Source of the DNA: Burkholderiales bacterium
GTDB taxonomy: Bacteria; Pseudomonadota; Gammaproteobacteria; Burkholderiales; Burkholderiaceae_C
DNA: 64,000 nt
Direction of reading: 5' to 3'
Assembly (NCBI GenBank): GCA_947474755.1
Contig: CANJJE010000002.1
Location: 248,001-312,000 of the forward strand
Shown in pieces: positions 14,553-22,907 of this stretch. Position numbers and translations under genes: made by a program. The notes under the pieces were generated by a model that saw nothing but the letters and a program-made list of their open reading frames with translations, was not told the DNA's origin and searched no databases. Within the stretch, counting starts at the first letter, position 1. Every line of letters begins with the position of its first letter.

Positions 14553-16144
14553 CGGTGACGAACCACCCGCCATCACAACGCCGACGGTTCATCGCCAGCC
14601 TCGCTGCCCTGGTCGGCAGTGCTGCGGTGCCCGCCTGGGCCGAGAAGCTGCAGGCGATCGGCGCGCCGCAGCGCTTCGACTACGCCGCCTTGAAGGGCCA
14701 GGCGCAGGCGCTGTCGCGCAGGCCCTACCAGAAGCCGCGCACGGCCTTGCCAAAGGAAATCGAGGCTCTGGACTGGGACGCCTACCAGGCGATCCGTTTT
14801 CGCCCCGACCACGCGCTGTGGCGCGACGACAAGCTGCGCTTTCAGGCGCAGTTCTTTCACCTCGGCCTGTACTTCAAGTCGCCGGTGCGCCTGTACGAGT
14901 TGGCCGACGGCCAGGCGCAGGAACTGGCCTACATGCCCGAGATGTTTGACCACGGCAAGAGCGGGCTCGACCACGCGAAGCTGCCCCGCGACCTCGGCTT
15001 CGCCGGCTTCCGCCTGAATTTCCACACCGACCTGCAGCGCGACATCACCGCCTTCCTGGGTGCCAGCTACTTCCGCGCGGTGGGTGGCGAGTGGCAGTAC
15101 GGGCTGTCGGCGCGCGGCCTGGCGATCGACACTGGCGCACCGAAGCCGGAAGAGTTTCCGGACTTCATCGGCTTCTGGCTGGAACGCCCGGCCGTGGGCT
15201 CGAACAGTGTCACGGTCTACGCGCTGCTCGACTCGCCCAGTGTGGCTGGCGCCTACCGCTTCGTGATCACGCCGGGCGACACCCAGGTGATGGACATCGA
15301 CGCCGCGCTGTACCCCCGCACCACCATCGATCGCCTCGGTATCGCGCCGTGCACCAGCATGTTCCAGACCGGTGAAAACGACCGCCGCATGGGTTACGAC
15401 TGGCGCGGCGAGATCCACGACAGCGATGGGCTTGCGATGTGGACCGGCAGCGGCGAATGGATCTGGCGCCCGCTGACCAACCCGCGGCAGCTCGCCTTCA
15501 ACGCCTTTCAGGACCATGACCCGCGGGGCTTCGGCCTGCTGCAGCGCGACCGCGATTTCGATCACTACCAGGACGATGGCGTGTTCTATGAGAAGCGCCC
15601 AAGCCTCTGGGTCGAGCCCAAGTCGGGCTGGGGCCCGGGCTCGGTGCAACTCGTCGAGATCCCGACGGTGGACGAGACCTTCGACAACATCGTTGCGTTC
15701 TGGAACCCGGCGCGCAAGCCCGAGGCGGGCGAGGAGCTGCTGCTGGGCTACCGGCTCTACTGGGGCGCACAGCCGCCAGCGCAGCCGCCGTTGGCGAGGT
15801 GCGTTGCCACCCGCACGGGCCTGGGCGGTGTGATTGGCAAGAAGCGCACGTATTTCTCATGGCGCTTTGCGGTCGACTTCGCAGGCGGTGATTTCGCCCT
15901 GATCGGGCCCAACGCAGCGGTGACCGCGGTGGTCACCGCGTCAACCGGCGCCCGCATCGAAACCACCTCGGCGCGGCCGCTGCATGCGGTGCGCGGCTTC
16001 CGTGCGCTGTTCGACGTCGTGCCGACCGCATCGACCGATCCGATCGAGTTGCGGCTGTATCTCAGCTGCGATGGGCAGTCGCTGACGGAGACGTGGCTTT
16101 ACCACTGGGTGCCGCCGGCTGTGGCTGAGCGCACGTTGTACTGA
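14549..16144 (+). CDS. opgD: Periplasmic glucan biosynthesis protein, OpgD/MdoD-like (Tat exported)
   Basis: 531 residues. The N-terminus SQRRRFIASLAALVGSAAVPAWA is a twin-arginine signal, the feature that separates OpgD from the Sec-exported OpgG. The mature part carries the MdoG family features (RPDHALWRDDKLRFQAQFFH, FPDFIGFWLERP, FQTGENDRR.GYDWRGEIHDSDGLAMWTG.GEWIWRPL). These proteins shape the backbone of osmoregulated periplasmic glucans. It starts with GTG overlapping the DUF427 stop. No opgH glucosyltransferase is present in the window. Confidence 0.88.
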   Translation: MTVTNHPPSQRRRFIASLAALVGSAAVPAWAEKLQAIGAPQRFDYAALKGQAQALSRRPYQKPRTALPKEIEALDWDAYQAIRFRPDHALWRDDKLRFQAQFFHLGLYFKSPVRLYELADGQAQELAYMPEMFDHGKSGLDHAKLPRDLGFAGFRLNFHTDLQRDITAFLGASYFRAVGGEWQYGLSARGLAIDTGAPKPEEFPDFIGFWLERPAVGSNSVTVYALLDSPSVAGAYRFVITPGDTQVMDIDAALYPRTTIDRLGIAPCTSMFQTGENDRRMGYDWRGEIHDSDGLAMWTGSGEWIWRPLTNPRQLAFNAFQDHDPRGFGLLQRDRDFDHYQDDGVFYEKRPSLWVEPKSGWGPGSVQLVEIPTVDETFDNIVAFWNPARKPEAGEELLLGYRLYWGAQPPAQPPLARCVATRTGLGGVIGKKRTYFSWRFAVDFAGGDFALIGPNAAVTAVVTASTGARIETTSARPLHAVRGFRALFDVVPTASTDPIELRLYLSCDGQSLTETWLYHWVPPAVAERTLY

Positions 16145-16595
16145 CTTGCCCTCGGCTGTTCCTGGGTGAGGCCGCGCCGGGGTTCCGCCCCGGCGGGCGG
16201 GTAACTTTCATTTGCGGGCCCAAATGAAAGTCACCAAAGCAAAGGGCCTCAACACCAGCCATTTGGTGACCACGCTTCGGCGAGAGGCGAACGGCAGAAG
16301 CTCTGGCACAAGAAGCCAGACCGATGACCCGAAGGGTCGAGCCGTAGCAAGACCGCATGTTTGAACCTGAGCGAGGAAACCGAGGCGGTAGTTCGGGGAG
16401 TGTTCTCGTGCCAGAGCCTTTGAAGTAGGCATGTAGCCGACGCGAGCAGGCCAAATGGGCTGGTGTTCGGGCACTCTTCTTTGGTGACTTTCTTCTGTGC
16501 CAGCAGAAGAAAGTTACTCGGCAGCCGGGCCGAGAACCGGCGGGGTGCACCGCAACGGCGCACCCCGCCCGCCGGGCATCAAAGCACAGGAAGGC
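16145..16595. other. 450-bp intergenic region occupied mainly by a repeat element
   Basis: No credible gene. It holds, in order, a GC hairpin (GCCGGGG/CCCCGGC, 16176-16194), the two-hairpin repeat element (16201-16517) and a hairpin CGGGGTGC (16541-16548) / GCACCCCG (16560-16567) close to the end of potF. Minus-strand ORFs here are products of the repeat. Confidence 0.7.
16201..16517. repeat. Dispersed repeat element with a hairpin at each end
   Basis: Left hairpin GTAACTTTCATTTG (16201-16214) / CAAATGAAAGTCAC (16221-16234); right hairpin GTGACTTTCTTCTG (16484-16497) / CAGAAGAAAGTTAC (16504-16517); each has one mismatch. The element as a whole is also inverted: the outer ends GTAACTTTC and GAAAGTTAC, and the inner pair AAGTCACCAAAG (16228-16239) and CTTTGGTGACTT (16479-16490), are perfect. 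Similar CTTTC/GAAAG-ended repeats are, from memory, common in Leptothrix-like and other Burkholderiales genomes. No transposase inside. Confidence 0.7.
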
Positions 16596-17735
16596 TTACT
16601 TCCCAGCCTTGAACGCTGTGAACACCCGTGTCTGCACGCGCCGAATCGGCTGCGGCACGCTGTCTGGCGCGGTCATCAGCTTCTTGTCGGCGTCGCTCAG
16701 GAAGATCGTGGTGTTCTCCGCCACATCCTTCTTGACGAACTTCAGCGATGCCGCGTTCGGGTTCGCATAGAACACCTTGTTCGTCAAGGATGCATGCACC
16801 TCGGGGCGCAGGATGTAGTTGATGAACAGGTGCGCGTTTTCGACGTTCTTGGCGTCCTTCGGGATGGCCATCGTGTCGAAGAACAAGGTCGAGCCACCCT
16901 TGGGTACCAGGGCCAGGATCTCGAACTTCGACTTCGCCTCGATGGCGCGTGCGCGTGCGATGTTGATGTCGCCCGAATAGCCCATGACCACGCACACCGA
17001 GCCGGACGCCAGGTCGTTGATGTAGCCGGACGACGAGAAGCGCGTCACGTACGGGCGAGCCGCCTTGAGTACCTTCGCGGCGGCGTCGTAGTCGGAGGCC
17101 TCGCGGCTGAACGGCGGCTTGCCGGCGTACAGCATGGCGATGGGCAGCACTTCCGAGGCCGAATCGAGGACGCTGATGCCACAGCTCTTCAGCTTGCTCG
17201 CGTACTGCGGATCGAACACCAGGCTCCAGGCGTTGTCGGGCATCGGCAGGGGGTTCGGGCCAGCAGCCAGCGCGGCCTTGACCTTGGTGGCGTTGATGCC
17301 CACCGCGATATAGCCCCACAGCCAGTCGACGAGGTGCTCGTTGTTCGGATCGACCTTGGCCAGCTGCTCCAGCAGGCCCTTGTCGAGGTTGCCCCAGTTG
17401 GTGAGCTTGCTGCGATCGAGCTTTTGCAACAGGCCGCCTTCGATCTGCATCTTCGCGAAGTGCGCGCCGGGCACGACGATGTCGTACCCGGTCTTGCCGG
17501 CGACCAGCTTGGCGTGCAGCACCTCGTTGTTGTCGTAGTTGTCGTAGTTGACCTTGATGCCGGTCTCTTTCTCGAAATTCTTGATCGTGTCCTCGGCGAT
17601 GTAGTCCGACCAGTTGTAGATATTCAGGACCTTGGGGTCGGCAGCCAGTGCGGCGGTCTGGCTGGCGAGGCAGCCGAGGCCGGCGAGAACGAGGCTGAGC
17701 GCTTTGAAGCGGCGGGGGATGAATGGTCTGCGCAT
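16596..17735 (-). CDS. potF: Putrescine/spermidine ABC transporter substrate-binding protein (PotF-like)
   Basis: 379 residues with a signal peptide (to about residue 31, ending AALAA). The mature protein shows the PotD/PotF pattern: VLNIYNWSDYIAEDTIKNFE at the start, then YDIVVPGAHFAKMQIEGGLLQKLDRSKL, GYIAVGINATKV, VVMGYSGDI and the IPKDAKN.ENAHLFINYILRPE segment. It binds polyamines in the periplasm and hands them to a permease. No ABC ATPase or permease genes are adjacent, so it is an orphan binding protein here; its partner proteins must be encoded elsewhere. Confidence 0.9.
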   Translation of the reverse strand: MRRPFIPRRFKALSLVLAGLGCLASQTAALAADPKVLNIYNWSDYIAEDTIKNFEKETGIKVNYDNYDNNEVLHAKLVAGKTGYDIVVPGAHFAKMQIEGGLLQKLDRSKLTNWGNLDKGLLEQLAKVDPNNEHLVDWLWGYIAVGINATKVKAALAAGPNPLPMPDNAWSLVFDPQYASKLKSCGISVLDSASEVLPIAMLYAGKPPFSREASDYDAAAKVLKAARPYVTRFSSSGYINDLASGSVCVVMGYSGDINIARARAIEAKSKFEILALVPKGGSTLFFDTMAIPKDAKNVENAHLFINYILRPEVHASLTNKVFYANPNAASLKFVKKDVAENTTIFLSDADKKLMTAPDSVPQPIRRVQTRVFTAFKAGK

Positions 17736-17940
17736 GGCGGTGTGATCCTTGTCGTGTCAGGTTGCAATCAGAGGGGTGGTGGGCAGAGGGCCTCGAAGCA
17801 GAAACCGAGCCGGCATGAAGGCCCAGAAATTCTGCACGAGAACCAGGCCAGCGAAGCACCGCCGGGTGTCGAAGGCTTGCGCAGTCGGCTACGCTTGTCG
17901 CTTGGCGTCAACCCCTCTGACGGCACCGAAGGAGCCCCCG

Positions 17941-18306
17941 ATGTCCCGCCCCCTGCTCGATGAATCCCGCCTGCACCCCGCCATCCGCGACACCGTGGAA
18001 CATCTGCATGCCGAGGTGATGCACAACGTTCAGGCGGCCTCGATGTCGAACGCGGTGCTGGTGGTCGGCATGTCCGGCAACCCCTTCTGCAAGCGGGCCC
18101 GCAAGGCGCTCGATGCCGCTGCCGTGCCCCACCACTACCTGGAATATGGCAGCTACCTGAGCCAGTGGCGCGAGCGGCTTGCGCTGAAAATGTGGACCGG
18201 CTGGCCCACGTTCCCGATGGTCTTCGTCAAGGGCGCGCTGGTCGGCGGCGCCGATGACCTGGCGAAGCTGATCGCCAGTGGCGAGTTGAAGCGCCTGCTG
18301 GCCTGA
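17941..18306 (+). CDS. Glutaredoxin-family protein with Asn in place of the nucleophilic Cys
   Basis: 121 residues from ATG 17941. The thioredoxin-fold glutaredoxin features are clear: VLVVGMSGNPFCKRARKAL at the active site, a cis-Pro segment WPTFPMVFVKG, and GALVGGADDLAKL, the typical Grx end. The active-site CPFC has become N-P-F-C, so the first Cys, normally the nucleophile, is missing and only the second remains. This makes ordinary glutaredoxin chemistry unlikely and suggests a divergent role. Divergent from potF (205 bp) and 2 bp before the peptidase gene. Confidence 0.8.
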   Translation: MSRPLLDESRLHPAIRDTVEHLHAEVMHNVQAASMSNAVLVVGMSGNPFCKRARKALDAAAVPHHYLEYGSYLSQWRERLALKMWTGWPTFPMVFVKGALVGGADDLAKLIASGELKRLLA

Positions 18307-18308
18307 GC

Positions 18309-19844
18309 GTGACCGGAGCACGGCAGATCACGGTAATCGCCTTGCTGGCGGCGCTCTGCGCGCCAGCGCTGCGGGCGCAGACCGAGGAGGCGACCGCACC
18401 GTGCCGTGTGCCGGGCCTGGCCAACGAGGTGCGCTGTGGCGTGGTGCAGCGCCCGCTTGACGCGGCGCGGGTGACCGGTCCGCGACTCGATGTCCACTTC
18501 ATGGTGGTGCCCGCCGTAGCGCGCCGTCGCCTGCCCGACCCGGTGTTCCTGCTGGCCGGCGGTCCGGGGCAGAGCGCGATCGCATTGGCGCCCGCAGTAC
18601 TGCCGCTGTTGGCCCGGCTGAACAAGCGTCGGGACATCGTGTTCGTCGACCAGCGTGGCACCGGTCGATCTTCGCCGCTCGAATGCGAAGACCGCCGGCA
18701 TGCGGCGCTGGTCGAGCCGGCCGGCCTTGACGCGCAGCTGGCGCAGTTGCGACGATGCCTGACGCGGCTGTCGAGTACCGTGCCGCTGAGCTCGCCCGAT
18801 GATCTGGGCTTCTTCACCACGCCGATCGCGATGCAGGACCTCGATGCGGTGCGCGAGCGGTTGGGCGCCGAGCGTATCAACCTGGTGGGTGCCTCGTACG
18901 GCACCCGCGCGGCGCTGGAGTACGCGCGCCAGTTCCCGCAACGGCTGCGGCGCAGTGTGCTTGACGGCGTCGCGCCGCCCGACATGGTGCTGCCGATCAG
19001 CAGCGGCATCGATGCCCAGGCTGCATTCGACGCGATGCTGGCCGATTGCGAGCGCAGCCCGGCCTGCCAACGCAGGCACCCGACGCTGCGAGCCGATTGG
19101 TTCGCATTGCTGGCCAGGCTGCCCGAGCCTGTCAGTGCAGTCCATCCACTGACCGGGCAGCGCGAGTCCTTCACGCTGGACCGAGGCCGGGTGCTGGGCG
19201 CCGTGCGCGGACCGCTGTATTCACCGTCGCTGGCGGCGGGATTGCCGCAGGCGATCGACGAGGCGGCGCGGGGGCGCCACGAAGCGCTGCTGGGTCTGGC
19301 CCAAGCCCTGGCCAGCCGCCGCGGTGGCACGGTCGCGATGGGCATGCACTTCAGCGTGCTGTGCGCGGAGGACGGGCCGCTGCTTTGGCGTGACGCGCCC
19401 GCCGAAGCGGCTGGCACGGGCGGGGCAGCGGCGACCGCACCGTTCATCGATCACGCGGCGCAGCTCTATCGACGCGCCTGCGCCTTCTGGCCGCGCGGCG
19501 CGGTGCCCGAAGCGTTCTACAAGCTCTCCACTGCGCCGGCGGCGATGCTGCTGCTCACCGGCGGGCTGGACCCCGCCACGCCGCCGCGCCACGCCGACCG
19601 TGTTGCACGCGCGCTCGGGCCGAAGGCGCGGCAGGTCACGGTGGCGAACGCGGGCCACGGCGTGATGGGCATTGGCTGCGTGCGCGAGGTGATGTTCCGC
19701 TTCATCGATGCCGCAGATGACGCCGCGGCGCTCGCCGTCGATGCGTCTTGCATCGACGGAATTCCTCGACCACCAGCGTTTGAGCCGGTGACAGTCGTGC
19801 CGACGAGCCCAACGGCGGCAGTGGTCGAGAAGGGCGCGCGGTGA
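18309..19844 (+). CDS. Secreted alpha/beta-hydrolase of the TAP-like aminopeptidase family
   Basis: 511 residues, GTG start 2 bp after the glutaredoxin stop. A signal peptide ends near residue 23 (ALRAQ). Alpha/beta-hydrolase features: FLLAGGPGQSAI (oxyanion HGGPG-like), VFVDQRGTGRSSPLEC, nucleophile Ser in LVGASYGTRAALEYA, Asp in TGGLDPATPP and His in NAGHGVMG. The TAP-like C-terminal segment fits tripeptidyl or prolyl aminopeptidases of proteobacteria. Its stop overlaps the natA start by 4 bp, so it is in the same operon as the ABC transporter. The substrate is unknown. Confidence 0.87.
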   Translation: MTGARQITVIALLAALCAPALRAQTEEATAPCRVPGLANEVRCGVVQRPLDAARVTGPRLDVHFMVVPAVARRRLPDPVFLLAGGPGQSAIALAPAVLPLLARLNKRRDIVFVDQRGTGRSSPLECEDRRHAALVEPAGLDAQLAQLRRCLTRLSSTVPLSSPDDLGFFTTPIAMQDLDAVRERLGAERINLVGASYGTRAALEYARQFPQRLRRSVLDGVAPPDMVLPISSGIDAQAAFDAMLADCERSPACQRRHPTLRADWFALLARLPEPVSAVHPLTGQRESFTLDRGRVLGAVRGPLYSPSLAAGLPQAIDEAARGRHEALLGLAQALASRRGGTVAMGMHFSVLCAEDGPLLWRDAPAEAAGTGGAAATAPFIDHAAQLYRRACAFWPRGAVPEAFYKLSTAPAAMLLLTGGLDPATPPRHADRVARALGPKARQVTVANAGHGVMGIGCVREVMFRFIDAADDAAALAVDASCIDGIPRPPAFEPVTVVPTSPTAAVVEKGAR

Positions 19845-20638
19845 TCGTCGTCGAAGGACTCGCGAAGCGATTCGCACCAACGGCGCGCACCTTGCGCGAT
19901 GCTCTGGCGCGCCGACCCGTGCAGTCAGGCGTCTCGGCCGTCGAGCAGATCAGCTTCACCGCGGCCGATGGCGGCATCATGGGTCTGCTGGGCCCTAACG
20001 GTGCGGGCAAGACGACCACCTTGCGGATGCTGGCCGGCTTGATCTTGCCCGATGCGGGCCGGATGGTGGTCGACGGCATTGACGTGATGCGCCATCCGCG
20101 TGAAGCCCTTGCGCGGATGGGCGTGCTGAGCGACGCGCGTGGCTTGTACCCGCGGCTGACCGCCCGCGAGAACATCGTCTATTACGGCGCACTCCAGGGC
20201 CTCGGCCGAGATCTGGCCGAGGCGCGTGCCGATGTTCTGGCCGACATGCTGGCGTTCAAGCCGCTGCTCGATCGCCGTACCGAAGGCTTCAGCCAGGGCG
20301 AGCGGATGAAGATCGCGCTTGCCCGCGCGCTGGTGCACGATCCGGTGAACATCGTGCTCGATGAGGCGACCAACGGGCTCGACGTGCCGGCCACGCGCAG
20401 CTTGCGGGAGTCTCTGCGCTTCCTGCGTACAGCCGAGGGCGGTGGCAAGTGCATCGTGGTCTCGACGCACATCATGCAGGAGGTCCAGCGCCTGTGCGAC
20501 CACGTTGTCGTGGTGTCGCACGGTCGCAGCGTGGCCGCGGGCACGGTGGCCGAGTTGCTGGCGCTGACCCGGCAGAGTGACTTCGAGGAGGCGTTCGTGC
20601 AACTGGCCTTCCCGCCGGCGCACGAGGTTTTTTCATGA
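19841..20638 (+). CDS. natA: ABC transporter ATP-binding protein, NatA-like
   Basis: 265 residues, GTG start overlapping the upstream stop (GTGA). Walker A GPNGAGKTTT, ABC signature FSQGERMKIALARAL, Walker B NIVLDEATNGLD and the H-loop STHIMQEV are all present. It pairs with the NatB-like permease whose start overlaps its end by 4 bp. NatAB in Bacillus exports sodium; the substrate in this organism cannot be told from the sequence. Confidence 0.88.
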   Translation: MIVVEGLAKRFAPTARTLRDALARRPVQSGVSAVEQISFTAADGGIMGLLGPNGAGKTTTLRMLAGLILPDAGRMVVDGIDVMRHPREALARMGVLSDARGLYPRLTARENIVYYGALQGLGRDLAEARADVLADMLAFKPLLDRRTEGFSQGERMKIALARALVHDPVNIVLDEATNGLDVPATRSLRESLRFLRTAEGGGKCIVVSTHIMQEVQRLCDHVVVVSHGRSVAAGTVAELLALTRQSDFEEAFVQLAFPPAHEVFS

Positions 20639-21807
20639 TCGCGCCTCGCGCGGCCTGGGCCGTCTTCCGCAAGGAGATAGTCGATGCGCTGCGAGACCGG
20701 CGCACGCTGATGGTCGTGCTGTTCAGCAGCGTGCTGATGGGCCCATTGCTGCTGGTGGCGCTGTCGGTGCTGCTCGCCAGCTTCGAGGCCAGCGCGGAGG
20801 GCCGCGTCGTGTATGTCGACGGTGCTGAGCATGCGCCGGCTCTGGTCAATTTCCTGCAGCGGCAGACCCGCCTCGTCAAGGCGCCACCGGTTGACTACGA
20901 GGCGCAGTTGCGCGCGCGCAAATGGTCCGATCCAGTGCTCGTGGTGCCGAAGGGTTTCGACGCGGCGGTGCAACGCGGCGAGTCCCCGACGATCGAGGTG
21001 GTCAGCGACAGCGGCAATGCCCAGGCCCAGGCCGGCGCCGCGCGGGTGCAGGGCCTTCTGGCGGCCTATTCTCAGGAGCGAGCGACACTGACCCTGGCGC
21101 TGCGCGGGGTAGCGACCGAGCTGCTGGAGCCCTTCGCGGTGCAGGAGCGTGATCTCGCCAGCGCGCGCAGCCGCGCGGCCCAGATCACCGGCATGCTGCC
21201 GTTCTTCGTGATCATGGCGGTGTTGTATGGCGCCTTGAATGCAGCGCTGGACACGACGGCTGGCGAGCGCGAGCGCGGGTCGCTGGAGCCGCTGCTGATG
21301 AACCCTGCGCGGCGCGGCGCCATCGTGCTGGGAAAGTGGGGTGCGGTCGCCAGCGTGGCGTTGCTGATCGCGACGCTCAGCTGTTTCAGCTTCATCCCTG
21401 CGCAGTGGTTGCTGCGCAGCGACACCTTGCAGGCGATGTTCCAGTACGGCTGGCACGAGGCGCTGGCTTTTCTGGCGCTGCTGCTGCCGTTTGCCGCGGC
21501 GATGTCGGCGCTGCTGATGGCGATCGCGATCCGTTGCAAGAGCTTCAAGGAGGCCCAGGCCAGCAGCACCGTGGTGCTGGCCGCGGTCTCGCTGCTGCCG
21601 CTGGTGTCGGTGTTCGATCAGCGAGGCGAGTCGCCATGGCATCTGTGGGTGCCAGCCTTGGCACAGTCGACACTGATGGCGCGCGTGTTGAAGGGCGAGT
21701 CCCTCGGCGCTGCAGATCTGGCCGCGCAGCTCATGGTCTGCGCGGGTCTCACGGTGCTGGCGCTTGCGTGGGTGGCGCGCCGCTTGAACAACGCGGCCGT
21801 GCGCTGA
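20635..21807 (+). CDS. natB: ABC transporter permease, NatB-like
   Basis: 390 residues from ATG 20635, overlapping natA by 4 bp. One N-terminal transmembrane helix (about 25-50), a large extracytoplasmic part (about 55-185), then five hydrophobic helices, the ABC2-type export permease arrangement. The segment ERERGSLEPLLMNPARRGAIVLGKW, between the second and third helices, is the typical coupling motif of NatB/ABC-2 permeases. Forms the exporter with natA; the secreted peptidase encoded just before may act in the same process. Confidence 0.88.
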   Translation: MIAPRAAWAVFRKEIVDALRDRRTLMVVLFSSVLMGPLLLVALSVLLASFEASAEGRVVYVDGAEHAPALVNFLQRQTRLVKAPPVDYEAQLRARKWSDPVLVVPKGFDAAVQRGESPTIEVVSDSGNAQAQAGAARVQGLLAAYSQERATLTLALRGVATELLEPFAVQERDLASARSRAAQITGMLPFFVIMAVLYGALNAALDTTAGERERGSLEPLLMNPARRGAIVLGKWGAVASVALLIATLSCFSFIPAQWLLRSDTLQAMFQYGWHEALAFLALLLPFAAAMSALLMAIAIRCKSFKEAQASSTVVLAAVSLLPLVSVFDQRGESPWHLWVPALAQSTLMARVLKGESLGAADLAAQLMVCAGLTVLALAWVARRLNNAAVR

Positions 21808-21914
21808 GACCCACGTCGAGCAACGTCGAGCACGGGCCCGAGATGCGGCATCGCAGCCCATGTCGTCCGAGAGGTTGACGTGGAAAGTCGGCCTCGACAC
21901 GGCATGATCAGCCC

Positions 21915-22388
21915 ATGCTGACCGTTTCTGCCCCCTCGATCCAGTGGCGCTGCTGCCGCTTTGACGAATTGAGCGTGCTCGAACTGCAATACATCTACAT
22001 GGCGCGGCAGCAGGTGTTCTGCGTCGAGCAGCGCTGCCCCTACCTCGATGCCGATGGGCGTGATGAAAGCTGCTGGCACCTCGCCGCCTGGTCAGGAGAG
22101 CAACGCATGCCCGTGGCTTACGCCCGCGTCCTGGATCCTGGTGTCAAGTACCCCGAGCCGGCGATCGGCCGCGTGCTGACCTTCGGTGCCGGTCGCGGTA
22201 TCGGGCTCGGACGGGTACTGGTCCAACGCGCAGTTGCGAAGGCTGTCGCCGAGTATCCGGGGCGGGGCCTCCGGCTGTCGGCACAAAGTCACCTGGAGGG
22301 CTTTTACTGCTCGGAAGGTTTTCGGTCTGTCGGCGAGGTCTATCTCGAAGACGGTATCCCGCACATCGAGATGTGCCGACCCGGCTGA
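21915..22388 (+). CDS. elaA: GNAT N-acetyltransferase, ElaA family
   Basis: 157 residues, ATG 21915. It follows ElaA closely: FDELSVLELQYIYMARQQVFCVEQRCPYLDADGRDE at the start, then ARVL, GAGRGIGLGRVLV (the acetyl-CoA pyrophosphate loop, usually R/Q-x-x-G-x-G/A) and a C-terminal FYCSEGF segment. ElaA is a GNAT enzyme of unknown substrate. Transcribed alone; convergent with the YkgJ-type gene. Confidence 0.87.
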   Translation: MLTVSAPSIQWRCCRFDELSVLELQYIYMARQQVFCVEQRCPYLDADGRDESCWHLAAWSGEQRMPVAYARVLDPGVKYPEPAIGRVLTFGAGRGIGLGRVLVQRAVAKAVAEYPGRGLRLSAQSHLEGFYCSEGFRSVGEVYLEDGIPHIEMCRPG

Positions 22389-22465
22389 CCGACCATCCAC
22401 ACCGCTGCGACAAGAACCTCCCTGCGATCGGGCCGCCACCCTCGCCAGCATGAGTTCCGCCCTGG

Positions 22466-22813
22466 TCACTCTGTTCGGCGCACGTTGCGCACCGGGTCAG
22501 GCTCGGTGTCTCGGTCGAGCGCGGTGAGCCAGGCGATGGCATCGGCCCGTGTGTCGCCGCACATCTCGGCGCTTGGCCGCAACGACGAGCACACTGCCGG
22601 CCGCTGCGGCAATCCGAAGAGGGCGCAACGCATGTCGTTGGTCAGCTGGACGCACGGAACGCCAGCGGCTTTGCCGAGGCCGTTGTGAAACGGCATACCC
22701 GGGATCGGGCTGGAAATCGATGGTGCGGTGCAGCATGCGCCGCAACCGGGTCGACAGCTCGCCTCGATGGACTGCGCGCCGTGAGCGTTCAAACGAGTAA
22801 CGAGGCGAGGCAT
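22466..22813 (-). CDS. YkgJ-family cysteine-cluster protein
   Basis: 115 residues. The Cys-rich signature CRPGCGACC near residue 20 is followed by [27 protein letters not shown] and a further Cys, eight in all, as in YkgJ/UPF0153 proteins that are thought to bind a metal or an iron-sulphur cluster. No ribosome binding site is obvious at the ATG at 22813, but no better start is visible. Function unknown. Divergent from mnmG, 94 bp away. Confidence 0.8.
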   Translation of the reverse strand: MPRLVTRLNAHGAQSIEASCRPGCGACCTAPSISSPIPGMPFHNGLGKAAGVPCVQLTNDMRCALFGLPQRPAVCSSLRPSAEMCGDTRADAIAWLTALDRDTEPDPVRNVRRTE

Positions 22814-22849
22814 GTGCAGGGTCGATGTCCGCAGCTTGTGGGCGGCAGG

Positions 22850-22878
22850 GTGACTTCACCCAGGCCGCTCCCTACAAT
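22850..22878 (+). promoter_or_regulatory. Sigma-70-type promoter of mnmG
   Basis: GTGACT (22850-22855), 17-bp spacer, TACAAT (22873-22878), about 30 bp upstream of the mnmG start. Four of six matches at -35 and five of six at -10. Confidence 0.55.
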
Positions 22879-22907
22879 CGCGGATTGCTCAAAAAACAGC
22901 CAGCGCC

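Noticed and set aside
13202-16144. WYL regulator with DUF427 and OpgD as a defence island
   Set aside because: The neighbours are a glucan biosynthesis gene and a common DUF; no CBASS, BREX, toxin or nuclease gene adjoins on this side.
16249-16563. 104-codon minus-strand ORF in the repeat element
   Set aside because: It spans the dispersed repeat and its hairpins; the product has no domain and such ORFs recur wherever this repeat occurs.
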